Translations under genes and position numbers: made by a program | The notes under the pieces: model-generated | Seen by the model: the letters and a program-made list of their open reading frames with translations, nothing else | Database searches by the model: none | Told to the model about the DNA's origin: nothing | NCBI RefSeq assembly: GCF_007829335.1 | Contig: NZ_VIWO01000001.1 | Location: forward strand, 372,001 to 436,000 | DNA: 64,000 nucleotides | Source: Chitinophaga polysaccharea | GTDB lineage: Bacteria > Bacteroidota > Bacteroidia > Chitinophagales > Chitinophagaceae | Direction of reading: 5' to 3' | Shown: in pieces, positions 45,281 through 54,320 of the stretch | Layout: the number at the start of each line of letters is the position of its first letter | Position numbering within the stretch: the first letter of the stretch is position 1

Positions 45281-45835
45281 TTACTCGGCCAATGCTGCTT
45301 CATTTACCGTAGATTCGGCTATTTCAGTAAGTAAGCTATCGGCATTTTTTTCTTCCTGTAATGTTTGTTCCAGTATTTTAGCTACATCTGTATGTCCCAT
45401 GGTATTGGCCAGGGTACACAAGCTACCATAGGCAGCTATCTCATAGTGTTCAACTTTCTGGGAGGAGATAATAATTCCCGCATCTCTAACAGCGGTATCT
45501 TCCTCGGTGTCTCCCAGCAGTTCCTGTGCTTCTGCGATCAGGCCTTCCATGGCTTCACATTTCTTTGCCCGGGCTTTTTTACCTAACAGCTCAAATACCT
45601 GTTCTAACCGGGTTACATGCCCTTTTGTTTGCTCCAGGTGATCAGCTATACAATTACGCAAATCGTCTGACGAAGCTGCATTTTGCATTTTAGGTAATGC
45701 TTTCACCAAATTTTTTTCGGCCCAGTAGATATCTTCCAACTCTTCCAGGAATAGTTCATGGAATTTTGAATGTTCCATTTTGTCACTGGTACTTTTTCTG
45801 GTATTGCCGTTACCGGCTGATTTACTAGTAGGCAT
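45281..45835 (-). CDS. Ferritin-like DUF892 (YciE-type) stress protein
   Basis: 184 residues. A disordered Ser/Lys-rich head (1-22) precedes a four-helix ferritin-like bundle: FLEELEDIYWAEKNLVKALP (about 29-48), DHLEQTKGHVTRLEQVFELL (about 64-83), EHYEIAAYGSL and LEQTLQEEKNADSLLTEIAE. Several Glu and His residues could form a metal site. YciE/YciF proteins are induced by osmotic or general stress and their biochemical role is not settled. Single gene, 29 bp upstream of a proline-rich protein in transcription order reversed (that gene is transcribed first). Confidence 0.88.
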   Translation of the reverse strand: MPTSKSAGNGNTRKSTSDKMEHSKFHELFLEELEDIYWAEKNLVKALPKMQNAASSDDLRNCIADHLEQTKGHVTRLEQVFELLGKKARAKKCEAMEGLIAEAQELLGDTEEDTAVRDAGIIISSQKVEHYEIAAYGSLCTLANTMGHTDVAKILEQTLQEEKNADSLLTEIAESTVNEAALAE

Positions 45836-45864
45836 TGTAACAGTTTTTTAATTTAAGAAAATGG

Positions 45865-46092
45865 TTATATTATTGGCGATTGTTTGTCAAAGGCTTGCCC
45901 TTGCGGGTCTGCCGGCTTATGTGGGTTTTCCCGCCCGGGCAATTCCTCTGGAATGGGATCCAGTTCTGGCTTATCCGGCGGTGGTTGTACCGGTGGCGGT
46001 TGTACCGGGGTAGGCTCTTCTTTTCCGGGCTGTTGTTTGCCAGGTGTTTCTGGATCTGGTATTGGTTCTTTATTTCTTTCCGGCTTATTCAT
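45865..46092 (-). CDS. Proline-rich small hypothetical protein
   Basis: 75 residues from the ATG at 46092 (frame open to 46137). About one third of residues are Pro, with PTPVQPPPVQPPPDKPELDP in the middle, and Glu/Lys/Gln make up most of the rest. No signal peptide, helix or fold is expected; it is probably disordered. It lies 29 bp upstream of the DUF892 gene on the same strand and may be co-transcribed as part of a stress unit. No family recognised. Confidence 0.55.
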   Translation of the reverse strand: MNKPERNKEPIPDPETPGKQQPGKEEPTPVQPPPVQPPPDKPELDPIPEELPGRENPHKPADPQGQAFDKQSPII

Positions 46093-46393
46093 AATTTGAT
46101 TTTTTTGGTGAATGTAACGATATGGAAGACGGCCCAAAGTTCATTCCAGCTATGCACAGTTTACCGGCACATACGCATCCGGATGACTCAAACACGCTGT
46201 TATTGAAGGATAACGGATATTCCCACCTCTGCATTAAGCGGCGGCGATGTAAGTTTGCTGAGCTCGTAGAATTATAAACCACTCTGTGGAATATGTTGCT
46301 CAGTACGGGATTGAGGTAAAAAGTATATTTTAATCCTGAATTCCATGTATAAATAGTAACTTCAAATGCTTTCTCAACATCCCTTAAAGTCAG

Positions 46394-47833
46394 ATGCATT
46401 TTTCAGTACACAAAAAGATACGACTCGGCTTTTTTATTGCATTTACTGTTATTATAGCAGCCTCGGTATTTTCCTACCTCGTGGCTAAAAATCTGCTGGA
46501 TAATGCCGGGCGGCTTAATCATGCTATAGAAGTATCTAAAAGGCTGGAGGTAATTACCCGTCAATTGAAGGAAGCAGAAGCAGCTATCAGGGGCTATAAT
46601 CTCACTAAAGACAGTACCTTCCTGGACCCCAGTATGGCGGAACGCAGTAACAGGATTGAAAGAGAATACCAGCTATTAAGAAAAATAACTGCCGACAATC
46701 CTCTACAGCAGCGGCATTTGGATACCCTTCGGCGGCTGCTGGTGATTAAATATCAGCAACTAAAATTAGGTGGAGAAAAATCGGCGCAGCTGAATCAGCT
46801 CTCCTCTGTAAAAGAGGGCGAACGGTCAATGGACCTCATCGATAGCAAAGTAAGAGACATGATCAGAATTGAAGAAGGTTTGGTACAAGAGAAATCTGAG
46901 CTGTTCCACTTTTTCGCGGTCATGTGGGTACCCATGATCTTTATATCGTCTCTGGTAGCCATTATAATTGGCATCTATTCTTATATCACGCTTACCCGGG
47001 AGTTCAGGTTGCAACTGTATATAGAAAGCAGGATGAAGTCGTACCAACGGGATTTACAGCAGAATATTTCTCTCCTGAATAAAACCAACCAGGAGCTCGA
47101 ACAATTTGCTTATGTGGCCTCGCATGATCTCCAGGAGCCTCTGCGGAAGATTTCAACGTTCAGCGACCGGCTCCAGATGAAATATAAAGAACAGCTGCCT
47201 CCCGATGCCAGCCAGCTGATAGAGCGCATGGTATCGGCTGTTGCCCGCATGCGGGTCCTGATTAATGATTTATTGATTTTTTCCAGGGCCGGGCGTATTA
47301 CTCCTGAAAGTATTACCCAGGTAGATATGAACCAGCTATTGCAAGAAGTGCTGAGCGACCTGGAAGTGACGTTGGAAGAAAAGAATGCCCTGGTAAAATA
47401 CGACCAGCTACCGGTGATTGAAGGGAGTGATACCTCTTTTCATCAGCTGTTTCAAAACCTGTTGGCCAATTCTATCAAGTTTGCCAGCCCCGATAGGCGG
47501 CTGGAGATACAGATACACCACCAGCTCTTAACCGGTAAAGAATTAGGTATGGCAAAAGAAAGTCAATGGGAAGACACTTTTTGCCGTATCAGCCTGGAAG
47601 ATAACGGTATTGGCTTTGACCAGGCCTATGCCGAACGTATTTTCCTCATCTTCCAGCGCCTGCACGGTATCAGCGAATATACCGGAACCGGCATAGGGCT
47701 GGCCATTTGTAAAAAGATTGTAGATAGTCATAACGGGTTTATCCAGGCTTATGGCATTCCCAATGAAGGCGCCACCTTCGTTGTAACACTTCCATTGAAA
47801 CAAAAGCAAGCACACCCCGACCCAAAAGCCTAG
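46394..47833 (+). CDS. CHASE3-domain sensor histidine kinase
   Basis: 479 residues. A first membrane helix (about 10-31), a periplasmic CHASE3 domain (about 35-172; LKEAEAAIRGYNLTKDSTFL), a second helix (about 173-200), a coiled coil (about 210-235), HisKA with phospho-acceptor His244 in ASHDLQEPLRKI and HATPase_c (NSIKFASPDR; DNGIGFDQAYAERIF; GTGIGLAICKKIVD). CHASE3 kinases resemble phytochrome-like cyanobacterial sensors. The next gene, a receiver-PAS-kinase, starts 54 bp downstream, so the pair probably form a phosphorelay. Confidence 0.93.
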   Translation: MHFSVHKKIRLGFFIAFTVIIAASVFSYLVAKNLLDNAGRLNHAIEVSKRLEVITRQLKEAEAAIRGYNLTKDSTFLDPSMAERSNRIEREYQLLRKITADNPLQQRHLDTLRRLLVIKYQQLKLGGEKSAQLNQLSSVKEGERSMDLIDSKVRDMIRIEEGLVQEKSELFHFFAVMWVPMIFISSLVAIIIGIYSYITLTREFRLQLYIESRMKSYQRDLQQNISLLNKTNQELEQFAYVASHDLQEPLRKISTFSDRLQMKYKEQLPPDASQLIERMVSAVARMRVLINDLLIFSRAGRITPESITQVDMNQLLQEVLSDLEVTLEEKNALVKYDQLPVIEGSDTSFHQLFQNLLANSIKFASPDRRLEIQIHHQLLTGKELGMAKESQWEDTFCRISLEDNGIGFDQAYAERIFLIFQRLHGISEYTGTGIGLAICKKIVDSHNGFIQAYGIPNEGATFVVTLPLKQKQAHPDPKA

Positions 47834-47887
47834 CATCTTTATTGCGGGTAAATTTATCTTTAATTGCAAACACGCTAATCTACGCCG

Positions 47888-49369
47888 ATGAGTGAGCGCC
47901 CAATCCGAATTTTAATGATAGATGATGATGAGGACGATTTCTTCCTGGTCACACAACTATTACAAGATATCTCCCCCAACCAGTATGAGATTGAATGGGC
48001 GCCGTCCTATCAGAAAGGAATCGCCGCCCTTGAAAGTGATGACCACGATGTGTACCTGGTCGATTATCGCCTGGGACCCAATACTGGGATTGACGTATTA
48101 CGCCGCGTACAGGAAATGCCTAACCAGTTGCCTGTAATTATGCTTACTGGTAAAGGCGACTACCGTATTGACCGGGAAGCCATGCTGGCAGGCGCTTACG
48201 ACTACCTGGTAAAAGGAGAAATTACCGCCGACCTGCTGGAACGGTCTATCCGTTATGCCCTGGACGAATATAATCACCGCCGTACCATTGAAGAGAGTGA
48301 AAAAAAATACTACGGCATTTTCGAAAAAGCCCACGACCTGATTATACTGGCGGATTGCGACAGGAATATTATTGATGCTAACCCTGCTGCATTAAAAGCA
48401 TTTGGATATAGCCGGGAACAGATATTACAGTTACACCTCCGGGACCTCTTCCTCTCTATCGACGAAAGTGAATTGTTCTTAAATAATATCTGCCACGATG
48501 GGCATACCTCTAGCCCGGAATATGAATTTAAAACCGCTACCACAAAAAAAATGACGGTACACATCAATGCGGTAATGCTAGATGAAGCAGCACAGATATT
48601 CCTCTGTGTTATACAAGACATCACGGAGAAAAAAAGAGAAGAACAGGAAAAACAACACCGGGAAAAGTTTGTCATTACCGGGCGTATTGCCAGGGTGATT
48701 GCACACGAAGTAAGAAACCCGCTTACCAACATCCTGCTGGCAGTAAGCCAGTTTAAGGAAGAAGATCCCATTGTAGCCAGCGATGATGCCTTGCTATACA
48801 CAGATATCATAGAGCGCAACTGTACGCGGATTAATCAATTGATTACTGAACTACTACACAGCACGCGAATGATAGAATTACATACGGATCCCCATGGCAT
48901 TAATGAATTGATAGAAAAAGCATTGTTACTGTCGCAGGACCGGTTGCAGCTCAACGACATACAGGTAGATCGAAAGCTGGTATCTCCGGATATTATTATC
49001 AATGCAGATGAAGAAAAAGTGGTGATTGCATTCCTTAACATCATTATCAATGCCATAGAGGCAATGACATCACGAAAAGGAATACTAACGGTTACTACTA
49101 CACGAACACCTGAAAACAGGGCCAGGTTACAGATTGCTGATAATGGAATTGGTATCCCGTCAGACAAGTTGGGCAGGTTGTTTGACCCGTTTTATACCAA
49201 CAAAGCCAAAGGTACCGGTCTGGGACTTACCAGCACTCAAAATATATTGCTCAATCACCAGGGAACCATCAACGTGGAAAGTGAGCCAGGTAAAGGAACC
49301 GCGTTTTCCATTACAATGCCGCTTTTCGAAGGAGCAGAAAACCTCAAAACAAATAAAAAAAGCGAATAA
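47888..49369 (+). CDS. Hybrid receiver-PAS-histidine kinase
   Basis: 493 residues, no membrane segment. Receiver (1-120: IDDDEDD, Asp59 in YLVDYRLGPNTG, Lys109), PAS (about 138-250: GIFEKAHDLIILADCDRNI, ending IQDITEKK), HisKA with His273 in IAHEVRNPLTNI and HATPase_c (LNIIINAIEAM; DNGIGIPSDKLGRLFDPFY; GTGLGLTSTQNIL). The N-terminal receiver makes it a likely acceptor of phosphate from the upstream CHASE3 kinase, with onward transfer to a regulator; the convergent sigma-54 activator 55 bp away is a natural candidate. Confidence 0.93.
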   Translation: MSERPIRILMIDDDEDDFFLVTQLLQDISPNQYEIEWAPSYQKGIAALESDDHDVYLVDYRLGPNTGIDVLRRVQEMPNQLPVIMLTGKGDYRIDREAMLAGAYDYLVKGEITADLLERSIRYALDEYNHRRTIEESEKKYYGIFEKAHDLIILADCDRNIIDANPAALKAFGYSREQILQLHLRDLFLSIDESELFLNNICHDGHTSSPEYEFKTATTKKMTVHINAVMLDEAAQIFLCVIQDITEKKREEQEKQHREKFVITGRIARVIAHEVRNPLTNILLAVSQFKEEDPIVASDDALLYTDIIERNCTRINQLITELLHSTRMIELHTDPHGINELIEKALLLSQDRLQLNDIQVDRKLVSPDIIINADEEKVVIAFLNIIINAIEAMTSRKGILTVTTTRTPENRARLQIADNGIGIPSDKLGRLFDPFYTNKAKGTGLGLTSTQNILLNHQGTINVESEPGKGTAFSITMPLFEGAENLKTNKKSE

Positions 49370-49424
49370 TCCGTACAGTTATTAAAACTATCCGGACTAC
49401 TCGCCTCTGTGGTATATATTGTGC

Positions 49425-50858
49425 TTAGTAGTTAATATTCAACAAGCGTAATTTATTGTACAGTGTTTTACGATCGATGTTCAACACCTGGGCAGCTTTG
49501 GTTTTATTGTACTTCACTTCCTTCAGCACATTAATAATCTTGTTGTACTCTGCTTGCAACGCAACTGTTTTCAGGTCATTATCATTGGAAAGCAGCGCCA
49601 GTTCACCGGATATCTGCACTTCTTCCGGTGTTTGGGTAAATGCTTCTTTCATTTCAAGCGGCAATGCCGACATGGTAATATCTTCCATTTCAGGAGTTAG
49701 CAGACAGGCCCTCCTGATCACATTTTTCAGTTCACGGATATTACCTGGCCAGTTGTATTGTTTGAAGCAATCCCACACTTCTGCAGAGATCTTACCACAA
49801 GATTTATCCAGTTCCCTTTCCACCTGGTTTACGAAGGCAGAAGTAAAGAGTGGCAAGTCTTCGCGACGTTCTCTCAATGGTGGAATGTAAATAGTAAACT
49901 CGTTGAGGCGATGAAAAAGGTCTTCTCTGAATTTGCCCCGTTGTACAGACTCAGAGAGCTTTTCATTGGAGGCTACGATGATACGTACATCGATGGGAAT
50001 CTCTTTCAGGCTACCTACCCGGCGGATCAATTTCTCCTGTAATACCCGGAGCAGGGCTACCTGGATATCGTAAGACAGGTTGGAAATTTCGTCGAGGAAT
50101 AAAGTACCGCCCTGTGCTTGTTCGAATGCACCTATCTTGGTATTGATAGCACCGGTAAAGGAACCTTTTTCGTGACCAAAAAGTTCACTGGCGGCCAGTT
50201 CTTTCGACAGGCTTCCGCAATCCAGTGCTACAAAGGGTTGCAGGCTTCTTTTGCTATGATGGTGGATCAGGTGAGCTACCGACTCCTTGCCTGTACCTGT
50301 TTCGCCAAAGATGATTACACTATAATCGGTAGGCGCCACCAGCTTAATCTGACGAAATAGCTCTTTGGCGCCCAGGCTTTCGCCATACACGTATTTATCA
50401 TTTTTATCGCTTTGGTTGCGGGAAAGCAAGGTTTCCCGCATTTCTGGTTCCGACCCTGATTCTACGGGCCTTACGGCTTGTCTTTCCTGTTCTGCTTCTT
50501 TATGCGCAAAAGCTTTGTGTACCAGATTTAAAATTTCATCGGGGTACAGTGGCTTGGAAAGATAGTCATAGGCGCCGTTTTTTACCATTTCCACGGCTAC
50601 TCGTACATCGGTATAACCGGTGATAATGATAACGATAGTAGCAGGATTGATCTGGTGAATATCTTGTAGCAACTGGGCACCATCTGTGTCTTTGAGCCGG
50701 TAATCACAAAGTACCAGGTCATAGGCTTTCTCCTTCATCATTTTCAATGCGGCGCTGCCGGTCATGGTAGTATCCACATCAAATCCATGTTTCCCGAGAA
50801 ATTTGCTCAGGAGGGTACAGATATTAATTTCATCATCTATAATCAGGATATTTTTCAT
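49425..50858 (-). CDS. Sigma-54-dependent response regulator (NtrC family), GSFTGA variant
   Basis: 477 residues. Receiver (1-125, Asp52 in LVLCDYRLKDTDG), AAA+ domain (about 165-400: GETGTGKES, contact loop GSFTGA instead of GAFTGA, GGTLFLDEISNLS, FREDLFHRLNEF) and Fis-type helix-turn-helix (KAAQVLNIDRKTLYNKL). The Ala-to-Ser change in the contact loop is tolerated in some known activators. It is convergent with the two kinase genes and follows a receiver-only gene on its own strand (73-bp gap). Confidence 0.95.
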   Translation of the reverse strand: MKNILIIDDEINICTLLSKFLGKHGFDVDTTMTGSAALKMMKEKAYDLVLCDYRLKDTDGAQLLQDIHQINPATIVIIITGYTDVRVAVEMVKNGAYDYLSKPLYPDEILNLVHKAFAHKEAEQERQAVRPVESGSEPEMRETLLSRNQSDKNDKYVYGESLGAKELFRQIKLVAPTDYSVIIFGETGTGKESVAHLIHHHSKRSLQPFVALDCGSLSKELAASELFGHEKGSFTGAINTKIGAFEQAQGGTLFLDEISNLSYDIQVALLRVLQEKLIRRVGSLKEIPIDVRIIVASNEKLSESVQRGKFREDLFHRLNEFTIYIPPLRERREDLPLFTSAFVNQVERELDKSCGKISAEVWDCFKQYNWPGNIRELKNVIRRACLLTPEMEDITMSALPLEMKEAFTQTPEEVQISGELALLSNDNDLKTVALQAEYNKIINVLKEVKYNKTKAAQVLNIDRKTLYNKLRLLNINY

Positions 50859-50931
50859 ACTTCTTTAATATGTGGTAATTGGCAACAGAATAGCTAGATA
50901 AAATTACTAATTAAAAATAAGTGGCATTTCA

Positions 50932-51294
50932 TCAGCATTTAATATTGTCTATTAATTCATCAACATGTTTTACGCTAAAAGGTTTAGCGAGGAAAAAAGT
51001 AGCGCCGGCATTCAAAGCTGTTTGCTTTTCCATAGCATTGTCGTACGCACTGATGGTAATAACGGGTAATGATGGGCATTTTTCTTTAATGATAGGCAAT
51101 GCCTCCAGTCCCGAACCATCCGGGAGGTGTATATCGAGGAAAAGGAGATCCGGCTGATGTTTAAAGATCGATTGCAATCCTTCCCCCAGTTCATGTACAT
51201 ACCTGACCGTATATCCATGGCGGACGAGGGTAAGCTGCAACAATCTACATATATCCGGCTCGTCATCAATAATCAGAATATTAGGATATTTCAT
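50932..51294 (-). CDS. Receiver-only response regulator (CheY-like)
   Basis: 120 residues from the ATG at 51294; an upstream extension of 20 codons is unlike receivers. ILIIDDEPD (6-14), Asp54 in LFLDIHLPDG and Lys near 104 in FFLAKPFS are all present; no output domain. It follows the GT4 glycosyltransferase gene by only 7 bp on the same strand and precedes the sigma-54 activator, so glycosyltransferase, receiver and activator form one transcription unit. It may be a phosphate shuttle in the local relay. Confidence 0.9.
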   Translation of the reverse strand: MKYPNILIIDDEPDICRLLQLTLVRHGYTVRYVHELGEGLQSIFKHQPDLLFLDIHLPDGSGLEALPIIKEKCPSLPVITISAYDNAMEKQTALNAGATFFLAKPFSVKHVDELIDNIKC

Positions 51295-51301
51295 TGTATT
51301 A

Positions 51302-53572
51302 TCAGTTGAACCCGAGTCGGGCGGGCTCCAGGTTCTTTTGTCGCGTTGTAACATATTTATGTTTATTCCACTGTTCCATTAAAAGTCTGGCGATCAGGTA
51401 ACAAACGGTAGATTCGGCGCCCTGGTTCTGGTTAATATTGTTTTTTTCCAGGCCATCATAACAACCGTAAGTTAGTGGATTACATACAAGTTGTTTCAGA
51501 TGATTATTTCCCAGGTACCAACTGAATGCCAGACGCATTTTTTCCAGGTATGAATTGTTTTTTGTGATATTATAAAATGTATTCAATGCCAGCATAGTAT
51601 AAGCCACTTCTATGGATTGCTCTCCACCTTCTTCCGGGGGCTGCTGCGTATCGCGATGATACCAGGTTTTGTTGCTGATCACTTTCATATGGCTGTCCGT
51701 AAAGGTTTTGCTGCAAAGGAAGGTAAGACTGTCTTCTGCAGTTTTACGCCAGGCATCTACTCCGGTTACATGGTAAGCCATCATCATCGCTTCCGGCAAT
51801 ACAGCGTTGCCATAGGTAAGTGAGGATTCATACCAATGCCAGGCATCATCGGCTTCTCCCTGGTAATAGCTGTATAGTTTGGACGCCAGATTTTTCAGCA
51901 ATTCGGCCGCTCTTCCACCGGGCTTGTATTGCAGGAAATAGTATAAACCCTTAATGATAAAAGCGATAGCCCTGGGCGAATGCACCTCTGGTATCCAATG
52001 GAAGCATTGACGGAACCGTGACAGCACTTCCTGGACAGTTTCAAATGGGAGGTGTTGGTGATAGGCCATGGTATATCCCAGGGCCCAGACTGCCCGGCCA
52101 TTGGAATCTTCCAGGTTTACTTCCCCGTTCATGGGAGAAAACTGGCCTTGGATATCAACATAGTTCTGGAATTTCCCCGAGGGTTTCTGGCAATAGCCTA
52201 TAAAATCGATGTATTTGCGGCATAATGAATTCACAAAAGTGGTGGGTCTTAATTCCGTGCTATACATGCACATGGCGATGAGTGCCCGGGCATTATCGTC
52301 CAGCGTGTAGCCATACTCCGGATCGGGCACATCGTGTTTGGAAAACTGGAGCATTCCAAATTCGTCTGTCATGCGATCAATATGATCTAGGTATGGAGGG
52401 GGCAGGTTAGGCAATATTTTGTCTTCTGCCAGGATCTCGCTGATGATGCTCATATGGGTAAGGGCTACATTTTCCCATATTGAGCTGCGTGTTTTTTCGA
52501 TGGCCGATTGGCTCATTTGCTGGCGCAGCTCTGGGTTGCCCAGCAACTGCAAGGCGGCAGACGCCAGCTGTTCCGGGTTATTAAAATCTACCAGGCAGCC
52601 GGCGCCATCTTCCAGCATTTCAGTGGCTTGTACAAAAGAGGTGGAAATAACCGCACAACCGGCGCTCATGGCGTATACAAAAGTACCGCTTACCGCCTGG
52701 TGGGGGTCTTTAGAAGTAAACAGGTAAATATCCGTTAATGACAGGTAATCGAGCAAGGTTTTGAGAGAGAGATACGCATTTACGAATCTCACGTTATTTT
52801 CCAGGTTCAATTCTTTTACCAGCAGTTCCAGGGAATTCCGATAGGCTTCTCCTTCCCTGGCGCAAACTACCGGGTGCGTTTTTCCCAGCACCAGGTAAAT
52901 GGCATCCGGATATTGCTTTACAATTTCCTTCATAGCCCGGATACCTGTTTCAATGCCTTTGTTTTCACTGAGCAGCCCAAAGGTACTTAGTACCATTTTA
53001 CCCTCCAGCTGATACTGTTTTTTCAGCGACGGGATGTCCTCTACAATATGTGCATGGGTGCCATGTGGTACGTGCGCAATTTTATCGGAGGGTACGCGAT
53101 ATACGCGGCACAGCAGTTCAGCCGAGGAGCGGGTCATTACAATTACCTTTGCCGCCAGTTCGCTGATAAGGCTTACCACCTTCATACATTTAAGGTCGGG
53201 ATAAGGTAATACGGTATGAAAGCGTACAATAAAAGGCTTATCGAGCAGGGAAAGCATGGCCAGGAGGTTATGTCCATATTCGCCACCATATAGCCCAAAT
53301 TCATGCTCAAAACATACCAGGTCTATGTTATCATTCTCATTAATTTGCTGGGCAAAATCGATACAGTTGTCAATATCAAAGGGATTAACAGTGTAGCTAA
53401 CGGGCGGCTGTATTACATTGGCTGCGTTGCCGGCTTCTTCAAGCGCCGCTATTTCAATCTGCAGGTTGCCAGCGAAATTTTTATTCATTGCATTTACCAG
53501 GTCCTGTGCAAACGTAGCAATGCCACACTCGCGTGGTGGGTAAGAAGTAACAAAAAGCAAGGTTCTCTTCAT
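51302..53572 (-). CDS. GT4 glycosyltransferase fused to an (alpha/alpha)6-type domain
   Basis: 756 residues. The first 380 or so are a GT-B fold family 4 transferase: start LFVTSYPPRECGIATFAQDL, then STFGLLSENKGIETGIRAMK and the donor-binding DPHQAVSGTFVYAMSAGCAV (Glu of the usual E-x7-E replaced locally). Residues about 400-740 have repeated long helices with Trp/Tyr/His-rich turns (DDNARALIAMCMY, EDSNGRAVWALGYTM, WHWYESSLTYGNA), resembling an (alpha/alpha)6 barrel of glycoside-hydrolase or phosphorylase type. No signal peptide. It is first in an operon with a receiver and a sigma-54 activator. Confidence 0.85.
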   Translation of the reverse strand: MKRTLLFVTSYPPRECGIATFAQDLVNAMNKNFAGNLQIEIAALEEAGNAANVIQPPVSYTVNPFDIDNCIDFAQQINENDNIDLVCFEHEFGLYGGEYGHNLLAMLSLLDKPFIVRFHTVLPYPDLKCMKVVSLISELAAKVIVMTRSSAELLCRVYRVPSDKIAHVPHGTHAHIVEDIPSLKKQYQLEGKMVLSTFGLLSENKGIETGIRAMKEIVKQYPDAIYLVLGKTHPVVCAREGEAYRNSLELLVKELNLENNVRFVNAYLSLKTLLDYLSLTDIYLFTSKDPHQAVSGTFVYAMSAGCAVISTSFVQATEMLEDGAGCLVDFNNPEQLASAALQLLGNPELRQQMSQSAIEKTRSSIWENVALTHMSIISEILAEDKILPNLPPPYLDHIDRMTDEFGMLQFSKHDVPDPEYGYTLDDNARALIAMCMYSTELRPTTFVNSLCRKYIDFIGYCQKPSGKFQNYVDIQGQFSPMNGEVNLEDSNGRAVWALGYTMAYHQHLPFETVQEVLSRFRQCFHWIPEVHSPRAIAFIIKGLYYFLQYKPGGRAAELLKNLASKLYSYYQGEADDAWHWYESSLTYGNAVLPEAMMMAYHVTGVDAWRKTAEDSLTFLCSKTFTDSHMKVISNKTWYHRDTQQPPEEGGEQSIEVAYTMLALNTFYNITKNNSYLEKMRLAFSWYLGNNHLKQLVCNPLTYGCYDGLEKNNINQNQGAESTVCYLIARLLMEQWNKHKYVTTRQKNLEPARLGFN

Positions 53573-53987
53573 GGTAACAATTTTTAGCTAAACCAGTTAT
53601 CAAATTGCCTGTTTTCCTCCCGGATCGGGACATTGGATGTTCCAAATATCAATCCAATGCCGTCCCCACGCGGTTTCCGCCATTCTAACTATCAGGACCG
53701 TAGAATTAATTCCACACTTTTCTCCCCATTTTTAGCCATTCTGGAGATAGCACAAATGGGTATTTACATTTAATTAACAGTCTATATAAACACAATTAAT
53801 TACAATTGTAATATAATTCAATCGTTAATCGCCTATATTTAGCACAAATGACATCATTTAACCAATATATCAGCAACAAAAATGCCCACTTGTCCATTTC
53901 AGCTTATTTTAGCTGCAGTAAGCATTCCGGGCTACCATTAAATTACACAGGTCTACCATTCCTTTTTTCATTTAAACCCAAGGCGAT
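53573..53987. other. 415-bp gap with a palindrome and a possible leader ORF
   Basis: ATTACAATTGTAAT (53799-53812) is a perfect 14-bp palindrome. TATATTTA (53834-53841), -7-like, precedes an ATG at 53848. An in-frame ORF of 47 codons (53848-53991) runs to a TGA that overlaps the start of the next gene as ATGA. Otherwise no feature is seen; the promoter of the GT4 gene must lie in the left part. Confidence 0.4.
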
Positions 53988-53991
53988 ATGA
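53848..53991 (+). CDS. Possible 47-residue upstream ORF coupled to the next gene
   Basis: ATG at 53848, TGA at 53989-53991, sharing ATGA with the start of the 92-residue ORF. The sequence (MTSFNQYISNKNAHLSIS...) shows no signal peptide or known family and may be chance. The exact overlap and the -7-like element just before it are the only reasons to list it. Confidence 0.25.
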   Translation: MTSFNQYISNKNAHLSISAYFSCSKHSGLPLNYTGLPFLFSFKPKAI

Positions 53992-54266
53992 GAAACATTG
54001 CATGTACATTTAATGTAGATGGGGTACCTACCAAAATCAATTTGAGGAAGTTGCCGAAGCAACGCAGATTTCAGGCTATTATAGACCGCAACATCACGGA
54101 ATACATTATTTCAGATGAAACCAATGAGATAGAATACTACGAGGGGCCGGTACTAAACGAATATCTTTCTACGCGTATAGCCACGTTGATCAAACAGTAC
54201 TTTCCCAATGTGCGGGCTATTATAAAAATTGGGGAAGATAACTACGAGGATTACGACGATTTTTAG
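53988..54266 (+). CDS. Small conserved-looking hypothetical protein
   Basis: 92 residues, soluble. The N-terminal part is basic (LRKLPKQRRFQAII), the C-terminus very acidic (GEDNYEDYDDF). The layout with TEYIISDETNEIEYYEGP suggests a small alpha/beta domain. I do not recognise a family. It is followed by a strong convergent terminator, which supports its being a real gene. Confidence 0.6.
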   Translation: MRNIACTFNVDGVPTKINLRKLPKQRRFQAIIDRNITEYIISDETNEIEYYEGPVLNEYLSTRIATLIKQYFPNVRAIIKIGEDNYEDYDDF

Positions 54267-54275
54267 TCCCATTTC

Positions 54276-54307
54276 TGTTCCGCCCCACGGAACAAGGGGG
54301 CGGAACA
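54276..54307. terminator. Convergent terminator between the 92-residue gene and gpsA
   Basis: An 11-bp perfect stem (54276-54286 with 54297-54307) with a 10-base loop, 10 bases past the plus-strand stop and 14 bases past the gpsA stop. Confidence 0.8.
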
Positions 54308-54320
54308 AGAACAACCTGGA

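Noticed and set aside
49370..53760. Sigma-54 (-24/-12) promoter near the two activator genes
   Set aside because: I looked by eye for TGGCA-N7-TTGC in the local gaps and found no convincing match; a matrix scan of the genome would be needed.
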